A stretch of 13,801 nt of DNA from NCBI GenBank assembly GCA_018062725.1, contig JAGORP010000056.1, positions 1 through 13,801 on the forward strand. The letters are read 5' to 3'. This document shows, in pieces, positions 8,501 to 13,801 of the stretch. Both the position numbers and the translations under genes were made by a program. Position 1 is the first letter of the stretch. Each line of letters opens with the position of its first letter. This DNA comes from Flavobacterium sp. (GTDB lineage: Bacteria > Bacteroidota > Bacteroidia > Flavobacteriales > Flavobacteriaceae). The notes beneath the pieces were generated by a model, which was not told where the DNA came from, did no database searches, and worked only from the letters and a program-made list of their open reading frames with translations.

Positions 8501-8865
8501 TTACGATAACTGTCGACTCCGCTATAGAAATTATAGCCATCCAGTCGTATTTGGAAAGTATTATTTTTAATTTGTTAACCAATGCAATTAAGTATAAATC
8601 GCCCGATAGAAATCCAGAAATAAAAATTACTGCGGTCAAAGTAGGGGAAGAAATTAAATTTTCTATTGCTGATAACGGAATTGGTATCGATTTGGAAAAA
8701 AATAAAGATAAGATTTTTGGCATGTACAAAACCTTTCATGGAAACCCTGATGCCGTTGGACTGGGACTTTTTATGGTCAAAAATCATATCGAATCTATGG
8801 GCGGAAGAATTGAAATAGAAAGCCAAGTAAATGTAGGAACTATTTTTAATTTATATTTTATATGA
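5539..8865 (+). CDS. Multi-PAS/GAF sensor histidine kinase (soluble)
   Basis: This 1108-aa kinase has no transmembrane segment or signal peptide, so it probably senses a cytoplasmic cue. Domain order, by my reading: GAF1 about 20-175, PAS1 190-308, GAF2 326-480, PAS2 495-615, PAS3 625-745, PAS4 754-872, a short coiled linker, HisKA 885-955, and HATPase 985-1108. The phosphoacceptor is H901 in 'FTHIVSHDIRSHTSN'. The ATPase has the N box with N1015, the G1 box DNGIG at 1045-1049, and the G2 box GLGL at 1074-1077, so it should be active. Both GAF domains carry adjacent cysteines at equivalent positions (C143/C144 and C449/C450). An in-frame TAA lies directly before the ATG, so no longer start is possible. 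Its stop overlaps the start of the response regulator (ATGA), which is its likely partner. The ligand is unknown. Confidence 0.95.
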   Translation: MPSSENISLHFSTRQFEILLNLYKSSFSSFNSLQVLHEQITKAISQGLDISRASIWEFEGNLLECRILYDADVDSLVDQDDLKQVDFPNYFEALQKGIAIVAEDAQTHLDTKDLKEIYLIPLQIKSMLDIPIRENGKLVGILCCENTKAFKNWTENDISFARSVTDILSLFTEEYKRKLVEQSLLENQDRFKFISENISDGIYIIENDKLVFASKTYLEMIGMTSDEKHESHNKDMFHLTHPEDKERVIKTIYDAASKKLPSVKYTFRCNKKDGGFMWREDIMNIHYDVSGHAFRAVTIARDITEEKNQELELIKKQQDYELQNKLLLDFYASYTESSFDAKIVEVTIIAVKGLLLDRASYWEITQDELICKNLYDKIENTHTKNQILVTKDIPNYINAIRNQTAIVADDVYTNVNTTELVESYFTPLGITDLLDIPIRVNGKLDGVLCCEHRDQARSWSENDISFARALADYLSLAIEQEKRKSAELKLRENQKKIEFISENTSDGIIIIENATITYVSPAYAKLSGYELAFIQNLSLEEMFTFIHPEDVVEMKTNVYKNLENKITKFNYEYRFLGPEGSYQWREDSVSVIYKENSGEYSKYIIISRDIQQRKTTELKLKESEQQLRLIFENTTDGFVVIENQSLKYISPSYRKFLGFDKVDLENFPVKSIFDLIHPDHSQKVMHFIGENIKNKVTSFTSEFRIKGKDGNYHWREDLANIIYNPDGSYSKYIITSRDIQERKEIEEQLIESEKQLRLITENTSDGVAVIEGGNMTYVSPSFLQLLGYDKDFYKGMTLQDVFLSMHPDDVDRVMKTVYDGLANQQTEIKYEHRFKGNDGAYYWREDSANVIYDEKGKYTKYIVVTRDISARKEAEKEKNRLYKITEKQNEKLINFTHIVSHDIRSHTSNLSMILDLYEETEDKDEQKEYFRMLKQSTSKLSETIFYLNETVAIQSGMKNEKTTLNLKNEIEKALVGINAIVLTNNAKVTITVDSAIEIIAIQSYLESIIFNLLTNAIKYKSPDRNPEIKITAVKVGEEIKFSIADNGIGIDLEKNKDKIFGMYKTFHGNPDAVGLGLFMVKNHIESMGGRIEIESQVNVGTIFNLYFI

Positions 8866-9254
8866 CAACTACAGCAATCAAAAAAACCTATATCATTGAT
8901 GATGACTCTATTTTTGTTTTTGTATTAAAAAAACTACTAGAAAAACATCATAATTTTGGTCAAGTGGTCGATTTTAAGGATGGACATCAGGCGTTGGAAT
9001 TGTTGTTTTCCAAAAATTCAGAATTGCCATGTATCATTTTGCTAGATTTGAATATGCCACTATTGGATGGATGGCAATTTCTTGAAAGACTCGAAAAAAC
9101 AGAATTGAAAGACCAACTCAACGTTTTTGTCATGTCTTCTTCTATAGACGTCACCGACATTGAAAAATCAAAGCACTATTCTGTGGTCAAAGATTTTATA
9201 TCCAAACCGATTAATCACGAAAAATTGGATCGAATTATAGCAAGTTTAAATTAA
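8862..9254 (+). CDS. Single-domain CheY-like response regulator
   Basis: At 130 aa this is a lone receiver domain with no DNA-binding or enzymatic output domain. The acidic pocket is D13-D15 (IIDDDS), the phosphorylated aspartate is D62 in 'ILLDLNMP', the switch serine is S92 or S93 (VMSSS), and the conserved lysine is K115 in 'SKPI'. All key residues are present, so it should accept phosphate. Its ATG overlaps the kinase stop codon by 4 nt, which implies translational coupling and pairing with that kinase. It probably works by protein-protein contact or as a phosphorelay intermediate; the downstream target is not in the window. Its stop codon runs straight into the terminator hairpin. Confidence 0.94.
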   Translation: MTTTAIKKTYIIDDDSIFVFVLKKLLEKHHNFGQVVDFKDGHQALELLFSKNSELPCIILLDLNMPLLDGWQFLERLEKTELKDQLNVFVMSSSIDVTDIEKSKHYSVVKDFISKPINHEKLDRIIASLN

Positions 9255-9255
9255 A

Positions 9256-9287
9256 AAAAAACCATTCGCTTAAACGAATGGTTTTTT
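9256..9287. terminator. Bidirectional intrinsic terminator between the response regulator and dnaN
   Basis: A perfect 13-bp stem (left arm 9256-9268, right arm 9275-9287; core ACCATTCG/CGAATGGT) encloses the 6-nt loop CTTAAA. The stem ends in A6/T6, so each strand has a U-run after the hairpin. It starts 1 nt after the response regulator stop and lies 24 nt beyond the convergent dnaN stop. It should terminate both transcripts. Confidence 0.9.
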
Positions 9288-9311
9288 AAAATAGTTGGTT
9301 TGGTATTTAGT

Positions 9312-10430
9312 TTAGTTATTAAGCATTACTGGCATGACAAGCATGGTAACGGTTTCTCCTTCATCTAAGCCGTCAGCTGGAGTTAAAATCCCCGCTCTAT
9401 TTGGCATAGACATTTCCAATTGAATCATGTCACTTTGTAAATTCGTCAACATTTCCATTAAGAAACGAGAATTGAATCCGATTTGCATATCATCCCCTTG
9501 GTAATCACAAGTCAAACGCTCTTCTGCTTTGTTTGAATAATCAATATCTTCTGCAGAAATATTCAATTCGGCACCTGCAATTTTTAAACGAATTTGATGT
9601 GTGGTTTTATTTGAGAAAATAGCCACACGACGAACCGAACTTAAAAATTGTGTTCTGTCAATCAATAATTTATTCGGATTTTCTTTTGGAATTACCGCTT
9701 CATAGTTCGGGTATTTTCCATCAATTAAACGACACGTTAATACATAATTATCGAAAGAGAAAGTCGCATTCGCATCATTGTATTCAATAGTTACTTCGGC
9801 ATTTGAAGTCGCTAAAATTCCTTTTAAAATAGTCAACGGTTTTCTCGGCATAATAAAATCAGCTACTTGCGATGCTTTCACATCGGTACGCGCATATTTT
9901 ACTAATTTGTGTGCATCAGTTGCTACAAAAATTAATCCTTCTGGAGAAAACTGAAAGAAAACACCACTCATCACCGGACGTAAATCATCGTTACCCGCTG
10001 CAAAAATGGTTTTGCTAACAGCTGTCGATAATACTTCAGCAGGCACAACTGTTTGAGAAGGCTCTTCTAAATTTACAGATTTTGGAAATTCATCTCCTGG
10101 AGCATAAGCCAAAGCATATTTACCCGATTGTGAACTAATTTCAATCGTATTATTTTCTTCAACGGTGAAAGTTAAAGGTTGCTCTGGAAATGTTTTTAAA
10201 ATTTCTAATAATAATTTTGCTGGTACAGCCACACTTCCTTCACTTTTCGAATCAATTTCTAAGGTAGCCGACATGGTAGTTTCTAAATCAGAGGCCGATA
10301 CTACTAATTGGTTTTGTTTTAATTCGAATAAAAAGTTATCTAAAATAGGTAAGGTGTTACTGCTGTTAATAACACTTCCTAAAACTTGTAATTGTTTTAA
10401 TAAATAAGAACTCGATACAATAAATTTCAT
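9312..10430 (-). CDS. dnaN: DNA polymerase III beta subunit (sliding clamp)
   Basis: The product, at 372 aa, is close to the usual length for the beta clamp (366 aa in E. coli). It forms a ring around DNA and tethers the replicative polymerase. The start 'MKFIVSSSYLLKQL' and the following 'LPILDNFLF' are typical of domain 1. 'VPAKLLLEILK', 'LRPVMSGVFF', 'VATDAHKL', 'GKYPNYEAVIP' and the C-terminal 'MLVMPVMLN' are family signatures across the three clamp folds (about 1-120, 121-245, 246-372). It lies downstream of gldFG in the same direction, with a 101-bp gap holding its own candidate promoter, so it need not be part of that operon. It converges on the response regulator, with a shared terminator. 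I see no broken or missing region. Confidence 0.97.
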   Translation of the reverse strand: MKFIVSSSYLLKQLQVLGSVINSSNTLPILDNFLFELKQNQLVVSASDLETTMSATLEIDSKSEGSVAVPAKLLLEILKTFPEQPLTFTVEENNTIEISSQSGKYALAYAPGDEFPKSVNLEEPSQTVVPAEVLSTAVSKTIFAAGNDDLRPVMSGVFFQFSPEGLIFVATDAHKLVKYARTDVKASQVADFIMPRKPLTILKGILATSNAEVTIEYNDANATFSFDNYVLTCRLIDGKYPNYEAVIPKENPNKLLIDRTQFLSSVRRVAIFSNKTTHQIRLKIAGAELNISAEDIDYSNKAEERLTCDYQGDDMQIGFNSRFLMEMLTNLQSDMIQLEMSMPNRAGILTPADGLDEGETVTMLVMPVMLNN

Positions 10431-10484
10431 TGCTTTGTATTTAAAAGTATTTTCCTAAAAACGTAGGATTTTTTTAATGTGTTA

Positions 10485-10492
10485 CAAATATA
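10485..10492 (-). promoter_or_regulatory. Candidate dnaN -7 promoter element TATATTTG
   Basis: The minus strand reads TATATTTG, a full match to TAnnTTTG, 54 nt upstream of the dnaN ATG. Nineteen nt further upstream is TTTT, not TTG, so the -33 box is poor. A 15-bp dyad lies in the spacer. The leader would hold a small 5-bp hairpin (TCCTA/TAGGA, about 10452-10468). Confidence 0.45.
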
Positions 10493-10495
10493 TCG

Positions 10496-10510
10496 TAAAC
10501 TATTAGTTTA
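10496..10510. repeat. 15-bp dyad TAAACTA-T-TAGTTTA in the dnaN promoter
   Basis: This is a perfect 7-bp inverted repeat around one base. It sits in the spacer just upstream of the candidate dnaN -7 box and within the 101-bp gap after gldG. It could be an operator acting on dnaN. It is AT-rich, so chance occurrence is possible, and it has no GC stem or correctly placed U-run that would make it a gldG terminator. Confidence 0.4.
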
Positions 10511-10531
10511 TAAAATATTTTTTATCAACAA

Positions 10532-12199
10532 CTACTTCGAAAAACGACGTTTTCGCATGTAGGTAAATGCCATTCCGAATATCCCTAAAATCACCAGCGG
10601 AAGCCCGACAGTCAAGAACTGCGTGTAGGTGTAGTTTTCGGATACTTTCTCTTTGTCTAATAATGGTAAATCAACTTCTTTACTACGAATGTTAATAAGT
10701 CCGTTATCATCCAATAAATAATTGACACAATTCATCAAGAATTCCTTGTTTGCATATACTTGATTGGTCCATTTATCAAATCCCAATTCCATCGGTTGTC
10801 CACGTTCGTCCAATTGATTTTTGATCACATCTCCATCGGAAACCACAATCATTTTTGACGATTTATTTGTAGGTTTAAAAGTAGCATCTTTAAAAGCCAA
10901 AACTCTGTTTTCAAAAACCGAATGAAATTTTCCTTCCAATAATACTCCTACATTCAGGTTTCCCGGAGTATAGTCTTGTGCATTTGGTTTTTCGTTTACC
11001 ATTTCCAAATTGACTTCTACAGGAGTTCCAATTTTTTTAGAATACGGCGAAGATTTTAATAAAATCGTTTTCTTAATTCCGTTTTTAAGAGTGTCAATTG
11101 GGTTGGCATATTCAAATTTGATTCCGTCAATGTTATTCACAATTGGGTGTTTACTTTCGGTAAAAACAAATGGGGAATACAGCCAAGGATAGTTTTGATA
11201 TTGTGTTTCGTTGCCTTGATTCCCAGTTGCCAAGGCAATAGGAACGGCCTGCATGTCTTTAATTAAAAGCGGATTAATTCTAAAACCATATTTAAAAAAC
11301 ATATCGTTTAAGCCCAAATCGATTGGGAAGGCTAAACTATTTCCTGTTTTCTTAAGGTTATCCATGTCAATATCAACGGCATCCAGCAACCAAAGAGTTT
11401 TTCCGCCATTAATTATAAATTGATCTAACACTTGTTTTTCTTGGTCGGTAAAGGTGGCTTTAGGTTTGGCAATAACGGCTAAATCGAATGTTTTTAAGGC
11501 TTTGGTAAATAATTCCGGGTTGGTTTGTACCGAATCTAATGGAAAAGGTGCGATAAAATAATTGTCTCGAACGGTTTGCAGGAAATCGGCTTTAAAGACA
11601 TCGGCTAATTCTTTTTTACCTTTTATAAACGCAATTTTTTTCTTTTTTTCGGTAGTAATTTTGTGCAAAGCATCGGCAAAAGCGTATTCTAAATGTTGTA
11701 CTGAACTCACCACTTTTTGCTCGGTAGATTGACCAAGTTTGTTTTTTAACAACGATAGCTTTGTGCTTTTACTTTTATAGGTGGCAATGGCCCAAGGATA
11801 GACCACTTCTTGCGATTGTTTTCCTTTTTCATCAACCGTAATTTTGATCGGGGTTAGTCCGCGTTCGTAAAATGAAGCCATAACCGCTTCGGCTTCGTCA
11901 GGGTTTTCTAATGGATTGACAAACTGAAAAATAATATTCGAATTGTATGCTTTCAGCTCTTCAAGTATTTGTTTGGTTTCCGATTGTAATCGTTTGAATT
12001 CAGGCGGAAAATTACCTTCCAAAAACACATCGATATACAACGGTTCTTTTACATTTTTCAGAATGTCTAAAGTAGTATCAGAAAGGGTATATCGTTTGTC
12101 TTGGGTTAAATCAAATCGGAAAAAGAAGAAACTCCCCACAACGTTTATGGCTAGTATTCCAATGATTAGGTATAGAAATTTTTTGATATTATTTTTCAT
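10532..12199 (-). CDS. gldG: Gliding motility ABC transporter auxiliary protein GldG
   Basis: This 555-aa protein matches GldG, which with GldF and the ATPase GldA forms an ABC-type complex required for gliding in Flavobacterium johnsoniae. It has an N-terminal membrane anchor at about 8-28, then 'FRFDLTQDKRYTLS' as in the family. A large extracytoplasmic region follows (ABC-type uncharacterised transport domain). A second membrane segment at about 527-547 precedes a short basic tail (MRKRRFSK). 'INGGKTLWLLDAVDID' and 'VNYLLDDNGLINIRSKEVDLPLLD' are also typical. It follows gldF after 61 bp in the same direction, matching the known gldF-gldG pairing. The ATPase gene gldA is not in the window, as in F. 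johnsoniae, where it is unlinked. What the complex transports is not established. Confidence 0.95.
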   Translation of the reverse strand: MKNNIKKFLYLIIGILAINVVGSFFFFRFDLTQDKRYTLSDTTLDILKNVKEPLYIDVFLEGNFPPEFKRLQSETKQILEELKAYNSNIIFQFVNPLENPDEAEAVMASFYERGLTPIKITVDEKGKQSQEVVYPWAIATYKSKSTKLSLLKNKLGQSTEQKVVSSVQHLEYAFADALHKITTEKKKKIAFIKGKKELADVFKADFLQTVRDNYFIAPFPLDSVQTNPELFTKALKTFDLAVIAKPKATFTDQEKQVLDQFIINGGKTLWLLDAVDIDMDNLKKTGNSLAFPIDLGLNDMFFKYGFRINPLLIKDMQAVPIALATGNQGNETQYQNYPWLYSPFVFTESKHPIVNNIDGIKFEYANPIDTLKNGIKKTILLKSSPYSKKIGTPVEVNLEMVNEKPNAQDYTPGNLNVGVLLEGKFHSVFENRVLAFKDATFKPTNKSSKMIVVSDGDVIKNQLDERGQPMELGFDKWTNQVYANKEFLMNCVNYLLDDNGLINIRSKEVDLPLLDKEKVSENYTYTQFLTVGLPLVILGIFGMAFTYMRKRRFSK

Positions 12200-12229
12200 A
12201 TTAAAGTTTCTTTTTTAGCGTACAGTTTT

Positions 12230-12253
12230 GAACGGAATTCTGTTCCCTGAACA
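12230..12253. repeat. Overlapping inverted repeats between gldF and gldG
   Basis: Within the 61-bp gap there are two overlapping dyads that share one arm. One is the near-palindrome GAACGGAATTCTGTTC (12230-12245, one mismatched pair). The other is TGTTC-CCT-GAACA (12241-12253). In RNA they would form mutually exclusive small hairpins. They may mark an mRNA processing or attenuation site, or be chance. Confidence 0.25.
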
Positions 12254-12260
12254 CGGCCTA

Positions 12261-12992
12261 CTATTTTTTGTATGATTTTAATTTTAAAACCGTTAATGCA
12301 ATAAAAACCACCATGATGCTCAGGAAATAAATGACATCTCTGGTGTCAATCACACCACGTGACATACTTTTATAATGATAATCCATGCCCAACGCAGCAA
12401 TTGTATTGCCGAAGTTCCCAAATGCGCTAAGTGTTGAAATACCTTGAAATCCAAAATACATCACAAAACACAATAAAACAGAAACTAAAAACGCTACAAT
12501 TTGATTGTCAGATAGAGATGAAGTATAAATTCCAATAGCGGTGTAAGCACCCATTAAAAAAAACAATCCGAAATAAGAACCAATAGTACTTCCCAAATCT
12601 AAATTACCTTCTGGTAAACCAAGATCGTAAACTACTTTAACATAGACTAAGGTCGGAATAATGGCGATGAGCAAAAGTATAAAAGAACCTAAAAATTTTC
12701 CACCAACAATTTCTGTCAAACTCATGGGTTTGGTAAGTAGTAATTCCATAGTGCCTTGTTTTTTTTCATCTGCAAAACTTCTCATGGTTACGGCCGGGAT
12801 TAAGAAAAGTAATATCCAAGGAGCAATGGTGAAAAACGGCGTTAAATCGGCAAAGCCAGAATTTAAAATATTATAATCTCCATCAAAAACCCATAAAAAC
12901 AAACCAGTAAGCAATAAAAAAATGGCAATGACTAAGTATCCTATGGGGGAGCCAAAAAAGGAACGGAATTCTTTATAGAGTATCGCTTTCAT
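12261..12992 (-). CDS. gldF: Gliding motility ABC transporter permease GldF
   Basis: The 243-aa product is an ABC-2 type integral membrane permease and matches GldF. Six hydrophobic segments can be placed at about 17-36, 52-70, 98-120, 135-158, 165-188 and 218-238. The start 'MKAILYKEFRSFFGSPIGYLVIAIFL' and the cytoplasmic loop 'SFADEKKQGTMELLLTKPMS' after segment 2 are characteristic of the ABC-2 permease fold. GldF should work with GldG, encoded next, and with an ATPase (GldA) encoded elsewhere. A -7-like box lies 35 nt upstream in the 75-bp gap after the monooxygenase-like gene, so gldFG may have its own promoter. Confidence 0.95.
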   Translation of the reverse strand: MKAILYKEFRSFFGSPIGYLVIAIFLLLTGLFLWVFDGDYNILNSGFADLTPFFTIAPWILLFLIPAVTMRSFADEKKQGTMELLLTKPMSLTEIVGGKFLGSFILLLIAIIPTLVYVKVVYDLGLPEGNLDLGSTIGSYFGLFFLMGAYTAIGIYTSSLSDNQIVAFLVSVLLCFVMYFGFQGISTLSAFGNFGNTIAALGMDYHYKSMSRGVIDTRDVIYFLSIMVVFIALTVLKLKSYKK

Positions 12993-13027
12993 TGATGTAT
13001 AATAGATATTTAGGTATTAATTTTAGG

Positions 13028-13035
13028 CAAAAATA
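13028..13035 (-). promoter_or_regulatory. Candidate gldF -7 promoter element TATTTTTG
   Basis: The minus strand reads TATTTTTG, matching TAnnTTTG, 35 nt before the gldF start codon. No TTG stands 17-23 nt upstream; the nearest, TTTGG, is only 11 nt away. The element is plausible but incomplete. Confidence 0.35.
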
Positions 13036-13067
13036 GCATAAACTTCCAAATGCCTATCGTTTTAAGC

Positions 13068-13364
13068 TTATTTTAAGGAAACTAATTTATCTACACTCCA
13101 AGCTTCTGGTTTGTCATTAAAAAGCTTTTTGGTAAACGTCCACACTTCATAAAATAATTCCGAGTTGCGGTAGTTTTCCAAATCGGCTTCGGTTTCCCAA
13201 TAACTATAGGTGAAAAAGATAGACTTATTGTGTTTGTCTTGATATAATTCTAAAAAGCGATTTCCAGGTGCATTTCGAATTTTTTCTTTCATTTCTTCGA
13301 AATTTTCTAAAAAAGCGGGGATATTTTCTTCGTGGAAACTTAATTTGACGATGCGTACGAACAT
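13068..13364 (-). CDS. Antibiotic biosynthesis monooxygenase (ABM) domain protein
   Basis: This 98-aa protein has the size and pattern of the ABM family, small dimeric alpha/beta-barrel (ferredoxin-like) proteins that include quinol monooxygenases and heme-degrading enzymes. Supporting segments are the first strand 'FVRIVKLSF', then 'FLENFEEMKEKIRNAPGN' as helix 1, 'FLELYQDK', 'SIFFTYSYWETEADLENY', and the C-terminal helix 'FYEVWTFTKKLFNDKPEAWSV'. No signal peptide is seen, so it should be cytoplasmic. The substrate is not predictable; many members have no proven enzymatic role. Its ATG begins 1 nt after the stop of the kinase-like gene (TAATATG), suggesting coupled translation with that gene, and gldF follows after 75 bp. 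Confidence 0.85.
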   Translation of the reverse strand: MFVRIVKLSFHEENIPAFLENFEEMKEKIRNAPGNRFLELYQDKHNKSIFFTYSYWETEADLENYRNSELFYEVWTFTKKLFNDKPEAWSVDKLVSLK

Positions 13365-13365
13365 A

Positions 13366-13801
13366 TTATTTTAGTTTTTTTGTCCAAAATATTTCAGACT
13401 TAATAAAGAAAACAGTATCTATAAAATATAAGGAATCATTATTTGTAAGGACATTTTCATCGTGTAAATCCTCTAAAATGATTCCTAAATCAGGATTGTA
13501 ATAGTCATGATTTCTGGTGTTTATGAATCTATTATTAGTCATAAAAATTTTTACATTTTCTAAATCGGTTTTTTTGATTGGTTTTTATATAGTTTTGTTC
13601 AACTTGAGCATATAAAATATTTCCAATTTTATAAAAACCAATTAGATTGTATGCTGTGTCGGGGAAAAAGTAATTATTTAATAATAAATTGTAGAAATAA
13701 TCTAACCAACTTGAATAATAAATGGAGTCATTTAGTTTGTATACTTCATCTTCATCTTTTAGGTATACTTTTTGTTCAGCACCTTCAGAAAGATATAATT
13801 C
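13366..13801 (-). pseudogene. Kinase-like protein gene, partial at the window edge and frameshifted
   Basis: The gene enters from the right edge. In its first frame it encodes about 88 residues and stops at 13535; the continuation is open in the next frame from 13584 to the stop at 13366. Joining the frames at the run of seven A (minus strand, 13569-13575) gives one coherent C-terminal protein. Upstream, 'EGAEQKVYL' and 'EVYKLND' resemble a glycine loop and the ATP-binding lysine. Downstream, 'EDLHDENVL' has the spacing of the kinase catalytic loop (RDLKPENVL), followed by 'LYFID' in the place of the metal-binding Asp. It recalls the short 'polyvalent' kinase-like proteins of Bacteroidota, a match made from memory. 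Removing one A restores the frame. It may be a true pseudogene, a sequencing error, or a gene rescued by slippage. An internal ATG at 13542 could give a 58-aa fragment. Confidence 0.6.

Noticed and set aside
7894..8826. Three minus-strand open frames (83-110 aa) inside the histidine kinase gene
   Set aside because: All lie within the conserved PAS4, HisKA and HATPase coding region and look like hydrophobic artefacts of the reverse strand.
11943..12218. 91-aa plus-strand open frame opposite the start of gldG, plus similar frames at 10165-10407, 11010-11192 and 12661-12876
   Set aside because: Each is antisense to a confidently identified gene, and none shows a plausible protein pattern.
13024..13056. 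6-bp inverted repeat TAGGCA/TGCCTA flanking 21 nt upstream of gldF
   Set aside because: Arms this short with such a wide spacer are expected by chance in a 75-bp gap.
1..13801. Search for a mobile element, CRISPR array, toxin-antitoxin pair or defence island
   Set aside because: No transposase, integrase, direct-repeat array, tRNA junction or recognisable defence gene is visible; the only candidate accessory gene is the broken kinase-like one at the right edge.

Overview
The window looks like the chromosome of a Flavobacterium-like member of the Flavobacteriaceae (Bacteroidota). It is AT-rich and carries the gliding genes gldF and gldG. It has a cell-surface protein with a gliding-motility/type IX secretion (T9SS) type B C-terminal signal. 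Several genes are preceded by the Bacteroidota -7 element TAnnTTTG. I see no insertion sequence, CRISPR array, tRNA or rRNA, and no phage block; most of the window reads as ordinary core and near-core flavobacterial DNA.

Left part (1-5405, all minus strand). A DEAD-box RNA helicase is followed after 23 bp by a 763-aa secreted choice-of-anchor-L protein ending in a type B T9SS sorting domain. After another 35 bp comes a second large secreted protein, which resembles the IgGFc-binding N-terminal family and runs off the left edge. The three may be co-transcribed, although the last has its own -7-like box.

Middle (5406-9311, plus strand). A 133-bp divergent intergenic region with a 13-bp dyad separates the helicase from an 1108-aa soluble sensor histidine kinase, GAF-PAS-GAF-PAS-PAS-PAS-HisKA-HATPase. 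This kinase overlaps by 4 bp (ATGA) a single-domain CheY-like response regulator. A strong 13-bp hairpin with T-runs on both strands ends this pair and the convergent dnaN transcript.

Right part (9312-13801, all minus strand). In transcription order: a kinase-like gene cut by the window edge and broken by a +1 frameshift at a run of seven A; a 98-aa antibiotic biosynthesis monooxygenase-type protein starting 1 nt after its stop; gldF (ABC permease); gldG (auxiliary membrane protein); and dnaN (sliding clamp), which has its own candidate promoter containing a 15-bp dyad.

Functionally, gldFG and the surface proteins point to a gliding, T9SS-equipped bacterium. The kinase/regulator pair is a probable phosphorelay without an output domain in the window. 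The observations most worth following are the kinase's duplicated module architecture (about 306 aa and about 129 aa periods), the frameshifted kinase-like gene, and the dyads in two promoter regions. I found no convincing new multi-gene system.
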